From the NCBI GenBank assembly GCA_900661335.1, contig CAACVY010000023.1, positions 1-39,297 on the forward strand: a stretch of DNA of 39,297 bases. Reading direction: 5' to 3'. Below, piece by piece: positions 17,198 to 26,033 of the stretch. This stretch comes from an uncultured bacterium (GTDB lineage Bacteria; Verrucomicrobiota; Kiritimatiellia; PWTM01). How positions within the stretch are numbered: the stretch's first letter is position 1; every line of letters begins with the position of its first letter. The position numbers and the translations under genes are program-made. The notes under the pieces were generated by a model. That model saw nothing but the letters and a program-made list of their open reading frames with translations, made no database searches and was not told where the DNA came from.

Positions 17198-17213
17198 CAG
17201 ATCGGAGGAATGA

Positions 17214-18170
17214 ATGGACGCGACCACTGTGGCCGCTTGCCCCGCCGTGGATCTTGCCGCGCTGCTGGAGGCGGGCGTGCACTTCGGCCATCGGGCTAGC
17301 CGATGGAACCCCAAGATGAAGCCCTTCATCTTCGGGGAACGGAATGGCATCTATATCATCGACCTAAACAAGACCCTTCAGTGTCTGACGGCCGCCAAAG
17401 AGTTTCTGCGGCAGGTGGTCCGCCAAGGCCGGCAGGTCTTGTTCGTGGGCACCAAGAAGCAGGCCCAAGAGGTCGTCAAGCAAACCGCCGAATCGCTCGG
17501 CATGCCGTACGTCATCCACCGGTGGTTGGGCGGCATGCTCACCAACAACCGGACCATCCGGCAGAGCGTGGCGCGAATGCGCAAGCTGGAGGAGCTCGTC
17601 GCCAGTGGGGCGATCGACCAAATGCCCAAGAAAGAGGCGACCTCCTTGCGCCGCGAACTGGAAAAACTCCAGCGTAACCTCAGTGGTGTCGCCAACATGG
17701 CCGAGCTCCCCGGCGCGGTGATCATCGCGGATGTGTGCCGCGATGCCATCGCAGTGGCCGAAGCGTCTCGGCTGGGCATCCCCACGGTCGCGCTGGTGGA
17801 CACCAACGGGGACCCGACCCCAATCACCTATCCAATCCCGGCCAATGACGACGCGATCCGGTCCATCCAGTTAATCCTGGGCGAGCTGGCGACCGTGATT
17901 CGGCAGGCTTTGGCGGAGTTCGAACAGGACCAAGCGGAACGACAGCGGCTGGAGGCGCTTCGAGAAAGCGAGGAACAAGCCAAACTCAAGGCCGCCGAGG
18001 AAGAACGTCGCCGGCGGGAGCGGGAAGCTCGGCGCCGCCGCGAAGAAGCCCTCGCCAAACTCAAAGCGAGCCAAACAACCGAAGCCTCCGCAGCGCCGGC
18101 CGAACCCGCCACCCAAGAAAGTACCCCGGACTCCAGCGCGCCCGCCCCCAAGTCAGGAGGTGAGTCATGA
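17214..18170 (+). CDS. rpsB: 30S ribosomal protein S2 with long charged C-terminal extension
   Basis: The 318-residue protein has the S2 core in residues 1-230, with signature regions '[19 protein letters not shown]' (17-35) and '[20 protein letters not shown]' near 173-192. S2 binds late to the 30S subunit and is needed for initiation on leadered mRNAs. The usual length is 230-260; here about 80 extra residues follow. These comprise a Glu/Arg/Lys/Ala-rich stretch likely to be a coiled coil (about 235-285) and a Pro/Ala/Ser/Thr tail. GGAGGA precedes the start by four bases. It overlaps tsf by four bases, giving the classic rpsB-tsf pair. Confidence 0.97.
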   Translation: MDATTVAACPAVDLAALLEAGVHFGHRASRWNPKMKPFIFGERNGIYIIDLNKTLQCLTAAKEFLRQVVRQGRQVLFVGTKKQAQEVVKQTAESLGMPYVIHRWLGGMLTNNRTIRQSVARMRKLEELVASGAIDQMPKKEATSLRRELEKLQRNLSGVANMAELPGAVIIADVCRDAIAVAEASRLGIPTVALVDTNGDPTPITYPIPANDDAIRSIQLILGELATVIRQALAEFEQDQAERQRLEALRESEEQAKLKAAEEERRRREREARRRREEALAKLKASQTTEASAAPAEPATQESTPDSSAPAPKSGGES

Positions 18171-19003
18171 CCGAAATTACCGCATCCATGGTAAAAGAAC
18201 TTCGCGACGAAACTGGCCTAGGCATGATGGAGTGCAAACGTGCGCTCATCGAAGCCGGCGGTGATAAGGCCAAGGCCATTCAAATTCTTCGCGAGCGTGG
18301 CCTGAGCGTGGCGACCAAGAAAGCCTCGCGTGCCGCCAACAACGGCGTGATCGCGGCGCGCGTCGCGCCAGACGGCGGTACTGCAGTGCTACTGGAAGTC
18401 AACTGCGAAACCGACTTCGTGGCTCGCAACGATGTGTTTCGATCGCTCGTGTCCGAACTGCTCGATACCGCGCTGGCCGACGACACTCAGCTGGCCGAGC
18501 GATCGCAAGCGGCGATCACGTCGGCGATCCAAAAGACGGGCGAAAACATCGTTCTTCGGCGCCATTTGCGCTGGACCGCAACCATGCCCGGTCGCCTGGC
18601 GGCGTACGTTCACTTGGGGGATAAGCTCGGCGTTCTCGTGGAGTTGGGCATGTCCGATCCGGCTCTAGTTTCGGCGACAGGAATCGCAGACGTGGCCAAG
18701 GATTTGACGCTGCACGTGGCTGCGAACCGACCTCCGTACCTGGACCGGTCGGCCGTACCCGCCGAAGTCCTCGCGAACGAACGCGAGATCTATGCCAAGC
18801 AAGTGACCAACAAACCTCCTCAAATCGTCGAAAAGATCGTCCAGGGCAAGTTGGAAAAGTTTTTCGCCACGTTCTGCTTGCTCGAGCAGCCGTTCGTACG
18901 CGATGACAAAATCAGCGTCGGCAAATGGTTGGACGCGCGCGGCCGGGAGCTTGGAGGCCAAATCACCGTTCGTCGCTACGTCGTCTGGCAATTGGGTGAA
19001 TGA
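18167..19003 (+). CDS. tsf: Translation elongation factor Ts
   Basis: A 278-residue EF-Ts, the guanine-nucleotide exchange factor for EF-Tu. The N-terminal UBA-like domain has '[19 protein letters not shown]' (8-27), and the core contains the hallmark '[13 protein letters not shown]' near 79-91, which contacts EF-Tu. The C-terminal part reads '[14 protein letters not shown]', as in the family. Length is normal. The start codon overlaps the rpsB stop (ATGA at 18167-18170), so the two are translated together. The DJ-1-type gene starts 46 bases after the stop and may be in the same transcript. Confidence 0.97.
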   Translation: MTEITASMVKELRDETGLGMMECKRALIEAGGDKAKAIQILRERGLSVATKKASRAANNGVIAARVAPDGGTAVLLEVNCETDFVARNDVFRSLVSELLDTALADDTQLAERSQAAITSAIQKTGENIVLRRHLRWTATMPGRLAAYVHLGDKLGVLVELGMSDPALVSATGIADVAKDLTLHVAANRPPYLDRSAVPAEVLANEREIYAKQVTNKPPQIVEKIVQGKLEKFFATFCLLEQPFVRDDKISVGKWLDARGRELGGQITVRRYVVWQLGE

Positions 19004-19049
19004 GTTCATCGCGTCGGCGTGATGACTGCGCACGTGGAGGTGAAGGACC

Positions 19050-19634
19050 ATGGGCGCTCAAGGTGAACACCGACTCCCCAGCGTGTTGGTGCCGATCACG
19101 CACGGGACGGAAGACCTCGAGGCGGTGGCGACGATCGACATCCTCCGCAGGGCAGGTTGTCACGTCGTCGTTGTGGGGATCGATGACACCACTTTGGTTT
19201 GTGCGCGCAAGGTGCGTCTGGTGGCTGACGCGCGATGGGACGAGGTTCAGCCTGACGGATTCGACGTGATCGCCATTCCCGGTGGCGCTGCTGGTACGGA
19301 GCGTTTTCTAGTCCATGCGCCTTTGCTAGACGCCGTTCGGCACGCCGCCGCGCAAGGGCGATGGGTGGCGGCGATTTGCGCGGCCCCGCTCGTTCTCCAG
19401 GCCGCCGGTGTTCTTCGGGGACGCCGCGCCACGTGCCACCCGGCGGTCCGGGAGCGACTCACCACCGCTATGTACGAGTTCTCCGCCGTGGTGGTGGATG
19501 GACGGGTGATCACTAGCCAAGGCGCCGGCACTGCCGTCCAATTCGCTCTCACGATCGTCCACCATGTGTGCGGGGAGGCCGTCGCCGCACGCGTGGCCTC
19601 CGACATTGTTTACCCATGGCCTCCGCGCTGCTGA
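19050..19634 (+). CDS. DJ-1/PfpI superfamily protein (YajL/ThiJ-like)
   Basis: A 194-residue protein of the DJ-1 group: 'GTEDLEAV' carries the conserved Glu24, 'FDVIAIPGGAAG' forms the loop before the nucleophile, and 'AAICAAPLVL' gives the nucleophile-elbow Cys110. 'CHPAV' near 129 matches the conserved His position. Bacterial members include YajL and ThiJ-type proteins involved in oxidative stress, glyoxal detoxification or chaperone-like repair; the exact activity is debated in the literature. An unusually clear binding site, GGAGGTGAAGGA, precedes the ATG. Placement after tsf suggests co-expression with translation genes. Confidence 0.9.
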   Translation: MGAQGEHRLPSVLVPITHGTEDLEAVATIDILRRAGCHVVVVGIDDTTLVCARKVRLVADARWDEVQPDGFDVIAIPGGAAGTERFLVHAPLLDAVRHAAAQGRWVAAICAAPLVLQAAGVLRGRRATCHPAVRERLTTAMYEFSAVVVDGRVITSQGAGTAVQFALTIVHHVCGEAVAARVASDIVYPWPPRC

Positions 19635-19985
19635 CCTTTTCTACGGCATCCCCCTCGCCGCCAGGTGTGCAAAGCTAGAGCAAGGATTCTGCCGCGTGTG
19701 GTCGTGTCGCGTTCGGAAGCGAGTGGGTCTCGCGGGGCTGCTCACCTAGGTTCCGCGCCTTTCGCCTTGGACATTCCAGGCGGAGAATTTCTTTCATTTC
19801 ACATCCCACAGGGAGCGGTGCGTGCCGCCGGCCGAGATGACGAGCCCCACAACTTTCCGCAGTTCCAAGCTGCACTTCGCTTGTCCGTCTGCTCGAAATG
19901 TTCCTCCCACGGGCCGTATCCATCGGGCTAGAAAGTCGCGCTACGGGAGGTGCCAGTGTAGGATGGACGGGCAAGGAGATGGGCC
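19635..19985. other. Intergenic, 351 bases
   Basis: No gene is visible. It separates the rpsB-tsf-DJ-1 cluster from the DUF1080 gene and contains a hairpin with a T-rich tail at about 19763-19797. The start of the DUF1080 gene is preceded by CAAGGAGA, a good ribosome binding site. Confidence 0.5.
19763..19797 (+). terminator. Candidate intrinsic terminator after DJ-1 gene
   Basis: CGCCT-GGA and TCC-AGGCG pair with a single bulged T around a short CAT loop (19763-19782). A T-rich run (GAGAATTTCTTTC) follows. The tail is interrupted, so the call is tentative. Confidence 0.35.
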
Positions 19986-21332
19986 ATGAAACGGTGGATC
20001 GCTCTCGCTCTGCTGAGTCTGGGACTGGCGGGGCGCACGGTGGCTGGGAACGTGGTTCCTCCCTCGGGGTTCACAGCTCTGTTCAACGGACGAGACCTCG
20101 AAGGTTGGTGGGGCTGTGGCACCGAGGACCCACGCAGTTGGATGTCGCTCCCCCCCGACCAGCTGCGCCGCAAGCAGGAACAAAGCCTAGAAGATCTCCG
20201 CACCCACTGGCGTGTGGAAAACGGCGAACTGGTCAACGATGGAAAAGGACTGTATGCGACCACGTTACGGAACTTCCGGGATTTCGAGTTATTGCTCGAG
20301 TACAAGACGGTTCCCAAGGCCGACAGCGGTGTGTATCTGAAGGGAATTCCCCAAGTGCAGATTTGGGACACCACCGCGGAAGGCGGCAAATGGAACCTGG
20401 GCGCGGACAAGGGCTCCGGCGGCTTGTGGAACAATCCTCCTGGCTCCCCCGGGCGCGACCCGCTGGTGCGCGCGGACCGCCCGTTTGGTGAATGGAACCA
20501 TCTTCGCATTCTCCAATGCGGCGCCCGCACCTGGGTATGGCTGAATGGCCAGTTGGTCGTCAGCAACGCAACGTTGGAAAACTACTTCGCTCGATCCACG
20601 GGCTACGAGTCCCCAGACCCCACGGTCCCGAGACAGCCGGTGCCTCCAGAAGGCCCCATCCAACTGCAGACCCACGGCGGCGAGATTCGCTGGCGCAATA
20701 TCTTCATCCGGGAAATCCCCGGCGACGAGGCCAACAGCATTCTGCGCGGACAAGATCCCGAGGGATTCCGACCGATCTTCAACGGCCGCGACTTCACCGG
20801 CTGGACCGGCGCCACCGGCGACTACGAGGTGGTGGACGGTGCCATCGTGTGCCGCCCCGGACGTGGAGGCACGATTTGGACCACGGAATTCTTCACGAAC
20901 TTCGTAGTTCGACTCGAGTTCAAACTTCCGCCGGGCGGCAACAACGGGTTGGCCATCCGGTACCCGGGCCACGGCGCACCTCATCTGGACGGGATGTGCG
21001 AAGTTCAGGTCCTGGACGATCAGTACGAAAAAGTTCGCGGCCCGATTGACCCGCGGCAAGCCCACGGATCCGCCTATGGGATGGTGGCTGCCGCGCGTGG
21101 TTACCAGCGACCGAACGGTGAGTGGAACTACCAAGAAGTCACCGTGAGCGGCACCACGGTTCGCGTAGAGCTGAACGGGACCGTCATCCTCAACGCCGAC
21201 CTTTCCAAAGTGACTCAGACCATGCACAACACGCCGCATCCAGGCGCGACGCGGTTGTTCGGACATTTCGGCTTTTGTGGACACAACGATCCGGTGGCGT
21301 TCCGCAATATCAGCATTGCTCCGCTGCCATGA
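19986..21332 (+). CDS. Exported protein with two DUF1080 (3-keto-disaccharide hydrolase-type) domains
   Basis: A 448-residue exported protein with a signal peptide ending near residue 21 ('GRTVAG'). Two DUF1080 lectin-like jelly-roll domains follow. The first (about 25-245) opens with 'FTALFNGRDLEGW' and contains 'ADSGVYLKGIPQVQIWD'. The second (about 255-448) opens with 'FRPIFNGRDFTGW' and contains 'NNGLAIRYPG', 'CEVQVLDDQY' and 'GEWNYQEVTVSG'. The domain family is annotated as 3-keto-disaccharide hydrolase; many members are uncharacterised. Its stop overlaps the following lipoprotein gene by four bases, so both are probably made together for extracytoplasmic glycan handling. Confidence 0.9.
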   Translation: MKRWIALALLSLGLAGRTVAGNVVPPSGFTALFNGRDLEGWWGCGTEDPRSWMSLPPDQLRRKQEQSLEDLRTHWRVENGELVNDGKGLYATTLRNFRDFELLLEYKTVPKADSGVYLKGIPQVQIWDTTAEGGKWNLGADKGSGGLWNNPPGSPGRDPLVRADRPFGEWNHLRILQCGARTWVWLNGQLVVSNATLENYFARSTGYESPDPTVPRQPVPPEGPIQLQTHGGEIRWRNIFIREIPGDEANSILRGQDPEGFRPIFNGRDFTGWTGATGDYEVVDGAIVCRPGRGGTIWTTEFFTNFVVRLEFKLPPGGNNGLAIRYPGHGAPHLDGMCEVQVLDDQYEKVRGPIDPRQAHGSAYGMVAAARGYQRPNGEWNYQEVTVSGTTVRVELNGTVILNADLSKVTQTMHNTPHPGATRLFGHFGFCGHNDPVAFRNISIAPLP

Positions 21333-24300
21333 GCGACTCCGTCGGCTCGCCCACCCGAAGCGATCTGGTCCCCACGTGGATCCGTATCGCGCTCGGTGTT
21401 CTTGGCGCGTTGGTTTGGACCATGGTTTCGTCCTGCCATTCGTCGCCGCCCCCACGAGCTCATGCACCCTCGGATGACATCGGCCGATACGAGTTCGCTC
21501 ACGTCAACCCAGAGCAACCCTGGGCGCGAAACGACGTCGACGGCACCACCGGGCTGGTCTACTCCGCGACGGCGCGCGGCAACGAAGTGGCCGAGCCCCT
21601 ACGCCACATCGTCGAGGAAGATGGCACGGCGGCGGTGCGGCTGGATCGCGGGTGCCTAGCGGGGCCTGTCCCGGGCAATTTCAGCACGGGTTTCACTATC
21701 GCCGTCTGGGTCCGCATACTCGGGCAGGGTTCACTGTTCGGAAACGCCGGCGCCTCCAACGGCACGGTGTTCGCCGTGGGCAATGGCTACTCTGACGGTG
21801 CCCGGATGACTTGGGATTCTCTCCGACACACCCTCACATTTTCGTTGGGTCAACCCCAGCCACCGCACGCAATTTCGGTTTCCACCGTTCCCTTGGTCAC
21901 CGGTACGTGGATGCACCTCACGGCCTCTTGGGACGGAGGTCGCATGCGGGTATTTGTAGATGGCGTTCCCGTCGCTGAGCGGCCCGCGCGGGTGTCGTAC
22001 CAGCGGCCCTCGCCCAATGTACTCCGGCTCGGGTACGCGAATGCAGGCGTCGGCTCGCTTCGCATGGACGCGGCCCAACTGAGAGTGTTCGCCCGTCCGT
22101 TGCGTCCCGTCGAAGTCCTACAACTGGCCGCACGCGAAGAAACTTTGGAACTCCCGTTCGCGGAGTTGTACGATCGCGTGGCCAACCAACTTTCCGAGTC
22201 CGATCCGGCGGATATTTCCGCTCTGGTCCGGCGCGCGCGGCGCCAGCCACCAGCCGTGCAATGGAGAACCCTGTGGGTCGCGTTGCAAGCGTCCCGAGCC
22301 GTACATGACCATGCTAGGGAACTGACATGCTTGGCGCAGGTTTGCCCTCCGGAAGGCTGCTGGGTCGAGCGCGAGTGGCAACGCCTCCTGACGCAGAAGC
22401 TGGCCGAGGGCCCCCACGATGGATGGCCGCAGGCCCTGTGGAAACGCATGGAAGAACTTCCAAGTCTCTCCGCACCGGATCGCGCGAGACTCGACCTTCT
22501 GCGCGCCATGGCGGAGCTGGAATCCGGCCATGTGGACGCGGGGCGGAACCGACTTCTTGCGCTGGCGGAAACCGGAACGGCACCCTGGAAGAGCACGGCG
22601 GCATTGATCCTAGCTCGCTGGGCGCTGGATCGTGGCCAGCCCGAAGAAGCGGCTCGATGGTTGCAACGCGTACAGTCGGATTCGGAGGCTCCCCTCGCGC
22701 ACCACGACGAAGCCGCTTGTGCGTTGCAACGGTTGCGCAGCGGCTCGTTCGGAGCGGAACGGTTGTCTCCTCTACCCGAACTTCCCACGACTGACCTCCA
22801 GGTCTATGTGGCCCCCAACGGGGATGACCGTAACCCCGGCACCCACGAGCGGCCGGTGGCGACACTACTGCGCGCACGAGATCTTCTTCGGGAGCACCGA
22901 GCAGGTCCCAACTCCAACTGCAGTGCCACCGTCTGGATCGCGCCGGGACGATACCCGGTGCAGGCCACCCTGACGCTCGACGCGCGCGACTCCGGTCGCC
23001 CCGATGCCCCTATCATCTGGCGAGCTATGGACCTTAACCGCCCCCCACAATTCGATGGAGGACTCCGCGTGCGCCCGCGCCCCGTCTCGGAGGCCTTGCG
23101 TTCGCGGCTCGATCCCGCCGCGCAACCCTACGCGGTGGAATTCGATCTTGCCGCGCACGGGCTGACCAACCCGCCTCCGCTGGTGTTGAGAGGCTGGGGC
23201 TCCGGCCGCGCGGGGCGTCTGGCCCCCACCCTCGAGTTGTTCCGAGGCGACCAGGCACTACCGCGATCACGCTGGCCCAACCAAGGGTTCGCAAACGTCA
23301 CAGCGGTGTATGGAACCAATCCGGTCGTGGAGCACGGGCGCGCTGTGGCAAGTTCGTCTCGTGAGGGCTACGTGGGCCTCGACACCGATCGGCTTGTGCG
23401 GTGGGTGGGCGAATCCGACCTCTGGCTGTACGGGTACTGGTTCCACCGATGGTCCGACTCCTATGAGCGCGTCGCGCGAATCTCGCCCCAGGATCGCCGC
23501 GTAGATCTGGACCCGCCGTGGCATCGCTCGGGATTCCGCGTGGGTGGACTGTGGTGTGCGGTAAACGCGGTTTCAGAAATCGACCGCCCGGGCGAGTGGG
23601 CGTGGAGTTCCGCGCACGGTGTGATCGTCGCCTGGCCGCCGGAAGGAACTCAAGACACCGAATGGATCGTGTCGGTGTGGCCTTCCACAATGCTCGAAGC
23701 CACCGGGCTGTCGCACGTGGTGTGGGTGGGACTGACCTGGCAGTACGGCGCGGCGGACGGGATCCGGTGGACGCGCTGTTCGAACTGCGCGCTGTTGGGC
23801 TGTACCGTCCGGCACTTCGCGGGTACGGGGTTGATCATCGACGGCGGGCAATCCAATCGTGTGCGGTCGTGCGATGTGTATAACCTCGGACGCGAGGGCA
23901 TCGTGGTGCGGGGCGGCGATCGCCGCACGTTAGTGCCGGGCGGTCATCAAGTGGAGAACTGCCACATCCACCACGTGTCACGCATCGACCACACCTACTC
24001 GCCCTCGGTGCTGGTCGCCGGCGTGGGCCATCGGATCGCACACAACTTGCTGCACGACAACCACAGCAGCGCGCTCCGAGTCGAAGGTAACGATCATCGC
24101 ATTGAGCTCAACGAGATTTACGATGTGGTTCTCGAGTCCGACGACCAAGGCGGCTCGGATTCCTGGGGCAACCCGACCTATCGCGGGAACGTGTTCGTGC
24201 ATAATTACTGGCACCACATCGGCCGTCACCCCGCGGCGAACATGACCGCCGAGGTCGGACGGGCGGCCATTCGTTTGGACGATGCTATCAGCGGCACAGT

Positions 24301-24829
24301 GATCCGCGGCAACGTATTCTTTGCGTGTGGCGCGGGGGTGGGCTGGTGTGGTTCGGTTCAGATCCATGGGGGCAAAGACAACGAAGTCGACGGCAACGTG
24401 GTGGTGGCAGCTCCTGCGGTGCTGAGCTGTACCCCGTGGTCGGAGTCGAGGTGGCGCGAGTTCGTGACAAATTTCTTGCAGCGACTCGATGTAGATTCGT
24501 CGCTCTACACACGCCGGTATCCTGCATTGACTAACCTGCTCGCTCAAGCGAACCGCAATCTGCTCCACCGTAATTGGGTGTTCCAGTGCGGATCCCTCAC
24601 CTACCGGGCTCCTCCCGCTCTGGTCGTCGGCGCCAATTGGGTCAGCTCCAGTCCCGGCCCATTCCGAGATCCCACACGCGGCGATTTCCGGCTCGCTCCG
24701 AAGGCTCGTTGGCCGCTGTGGCTCGGACCCGACCCATGTCCGATCGAAGTCGTTGGCCTCCGCACGGACGCATATCGGCGGACGCTGCCCGAAGCGCAGG
24801 TCCGCTCGGCGCGGTCCCGAGCTCCCTGA
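21329..24829 (+). CDS. Very large lipoprotein with LamG-like and right-handed beta-helix domains
   Basis: The 1166-residue product starts at the ATG overlapping the DUF1080 stop; the earlier frame has no protein character. A hydrophobic segment ends with a lipobox (VSSC, around residue 35). A concanavalin/LamG-like domain occupies about 105-270 ('TIAVWVRILGQGSLFG', 'GTWMHLTASWDGGRMRVFVDG'). A helical, TPR-like stretch follows to about 480. Then 'LQVYVAPNGDDRNPGTHERP' (near 488), typical of DUF1565-type beta-helix starts, leads to a right-handed parallel beta-helix (about 800-1070) with repeats such as 'NRVRSCDVYNLGREGIVVRGG'. This layout is typical of secreted polysaccharide lyases or hydrolases; no catalytic residues could be assigned. 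Confidence 0.85.
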   Translation: MSDSVGSPTRSDLVPTWIRIALGVLGALVWTMVSSCHSSPPPRAHAPSDDIGRYEFAHVNPEQPWARNDVDGTTGLVYSATARGNEVAEPLRHIVEEDGTAAVRLDRGCLAGPVPGNFSTGFTIAVWVRILGQGSLFGNAGASNGTVFAVGNGYSDGARMTWDSLRHTLTFSLGQPQPPHAISVSTVPLVTGTWMHLTASWDGGRMRVFVDGVPVAERPARVSYQRPSPNVLRLGYANAGVGSLRMDAAQLRVFARPLRPVEVLQLAAREETLELPFAELYDRVANQLSESDPADISALVRRARRQPPAVQWRTLWVALQASRAVHDHARELTCLAQVCPPEGCWVEREWQRLLTQKLAEGPHDGWPQALWKRMEELPSLSAPDRARLDLLRAMAELESGHVDAGRNRLLALAETGTAPWKSTAALILARWALDRGQPEEAARWLQRVQSDSEAPLAHHDEAACALQRLRSGSFGAERLSPLPELPTTDLQVYVAPNGDDRNPGTHERPVATLLRARDLLREHRAGPNSNCSATVWIAPGRYPVQATLTLDARDSGRPDAPIIWRAMDLNRPPQFDGGLRVRPRPVSEALRSRLDPAAQPYAVEFDLAAHGLTNPPPLVLRGWGSGRAGRLAPTLELFRGDQALPRSRWPNQGFANVTAVYGTNPVVEHGRAVASSSREGYVGLDTDRLVRWVGESDLWLYGYWFHRWSDSYERVARISPQDRRVDLDPPWHRSGFRVGGLWCAVNAVSEIDRPGEWAWSSAHGVIVAWPPEGTQDTEWIVSVWPSTMLEATGLSHVVWVGLTWQYGAADGIRWTRCSNCALLGCTVRHFAGTGLIIDGGQSNRVRSCDVYNLGREGIVVRGGDRRTLVPGGHQVENCHIHHVSRIDHTYSPSVLVAGVGHRIAHNLLHDNHSSALRVEGNDHRIELNEIYDVVLESDDQGGSDSWGNPTYRGNVFVHNYWHHIGRHPAANMTAEVGRAAIRLDDAISGTVIRGNVFFACGAGVGWCGSVQIHGGKDNEVDGNVVVAAPAVLSCTPWSESRWREFVTNFLQRLDVDSSLYTRRYPALTNLLAQANRNLLHRNWVFQCGSLTYRAPPALVVGANWVSSSPGPFRDPTRGDFRLAPKARWPLWLGPDPCPIEVVGLRTDAYRRTLPEAQVRSARSRAP

Positions 24830-25189
24830 GACCGACTACATCGCATGGCGAGCGCCACCTGCGAGTCGTGGGTGCGCAAAGAAGTTTCGCGGAGGCGAGA
24901 ACTCTCCCTACCCCAACCCTACGTGGGAAAACATTTGCATGACCTGCGAATCGAGTGGAGTGCGCGGACGTCTATGCAGGTTCGAACTCCACTTGATGGC
25001 CTACATTCTCTGGGCGCCACGTGGACCATTCGACATTCGCGAACACCAATTCTGACGGACATCCTCCCTCGCACCAAAGTGGTTGTGGATAGCGAATTGG
25101 CACCTCCTAGAGACACAAGGAGATCCGGAAATGCGGACTGAACTCCAAGAACTGACCGGTTCACTTCGAGGGGAAACCGGCGCGACGCC
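24830..25189. other. Region between beta-helix gene and IS remnant, about 360 bases
   Basis: No gene is seen. The stretch leads into a decayed integrase and may contain the missing left part of the same element, but I cannot recognise its protein or terminal inverted repeats. Confidence 0.4.
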
Positions 25190-25651
25190 GTCCGTTTCTC
25201 CGTGCGGCGAAAGCTCCAACTGGATCATGCCGCGGCCGAACAGATCGGCATCGACGCCATCAAGAGCGGCCACCGTTTCGAAGCCCTTGAAGCGATCTGC
25301 CAAGGCATTCGAGAGCACTTTGGCGGGTAGGCTGCGGAGATTGCCACGGTCTGCCGCTCCGCCATAACCATGGCAGCGTCGACCTTTCCGACGCATTCCA
25401 AAACGAACTGCGGTTCTTGAGGATCCAATGCTCCCCGACCTTTGTACGCAAACCCGAAAGACAGCGGCTGCACGGAACGCTTCACCCGAACCCTCAAGGG
25501 GAACCTTTTCTGGGTCCATTCGTTCGACACCGTGAAGCAACTCCGTCAGACTCTTAGGGCCTTTAAAGACGTCTACGACCACCCTTGGCTTGTCGAACGA
25601 CTTGGGGTCCGTCCGCTCAAGCCCGCTGGCCCTCTTGGAGTCGTCGCATGA
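25190..25651 (+). pseudogene. Decayed IS3-type transposase (integrase-core) fragment
   Basis: Three collinear pieces match the C-terminal integrase core of IS3-like transposases. Piece one (about 25217-25327) reads 'IDAIKSGHRFEALEAICQGIREHFGG'-like sequence and hits an in-frame TAG at 25328, followed by 'AAEIAT' in the same frame. Piece two (frame +1, about 25351-25458) includes 'LRHNHGS' and 'DAFQNELRFLRIQCSPTFV', whose expected catalytic Asp is Asn. Piece three (back in the first frame, 25457-25651) includes 'GCTERFTRTLKGNLFWVHSFDTV'. At least one stop and two frameshifts make it non-functional. Ends of the element were not found. Confidence 0.82.
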
Positions 25652-26033
25652 ATAACTCTTTCCACTTATCCCCAAAACCCTGGTGCGCTACAGTCCCTGC
25701 AAACTGGCCTGTTCGCGCTCCACCGCCACGTCGGCCAAGAAGAACGCGAGTCCTTTGCATGTGCTCGCGCATTGTTCCGGCGACGAAGCGGCGGAGCGAT
25801 GACCTGCCTCGTGGTGGGTGGAGGCGACGCGACGAGCGTGGTCGGGTACCCCGAACGGGAGGTTGGGATTAAACGGGGTTCTTCTGGCGGCCGCGTCAAG
25901 CCACAACACAGGCAGTTTCCGGTGGAGACTCGCCGCGCCATCGCTCGTGTGGTGGCAGCCCGGTTTGACAACACTAAGCCATTCCACGAGATTATTGCGC
26001 GTTTTGCACCGGCTTGGTGGAAAGGACGAGAGG
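25641..26033. other. Region ahead of the pnt operon
   Basis: About 380 bases between the IS remnant and pntAA. A frame that continues upstream of the pntAA start has no family resemblance. A perfect TTGACA at 25965-25970 is a good -35 for the pnt operon. The matching -10 is unclear (AGATTA at 18 bases spacing is the best). Nothing else is recognised. Confidence 0.45.
25965..25994 (+). promoter_or_regulatory. Candidate promoter of the pnt operon
   Basis: A consensus TTGACA hexamer is followed, after 18 bases, by AGATTA (25989-25994), about 40 bases ahead of the pntAA start at 26034. The -35 is perfect; the -10 is weak. Confidence 0.35.

Larger units (their letters stand above)
16824..17213 (+). 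other. 390-base region upstream of rpsB, with promoter and structured leader
   Basis: The first part, to about 17050, shows no gene. From 17059 it contains a promoter-like pair and then three successive hairpins that end at the rpsB ribosome binding site. It is annotated separately below. Confidence 0.55.

Noticed and set aside
20289-21467. Long minus-strand open frame opposite the DUF1080 gene
   Set aside because: Antisense shadow of a clearly coding gene; composition is unlike a real protein.
25001-25675. 224-codon minus-strand frame over the IS remnant
   Set aside because: The plus strand carries recognisable integrase pieces here; the minus frame has no match.
25818-26033. Upstream in-frame extension of pntAA
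   Set aside because: PntAA homology begins at the ATG at 26034, which has a ribosome binding site. The extension has no family character.
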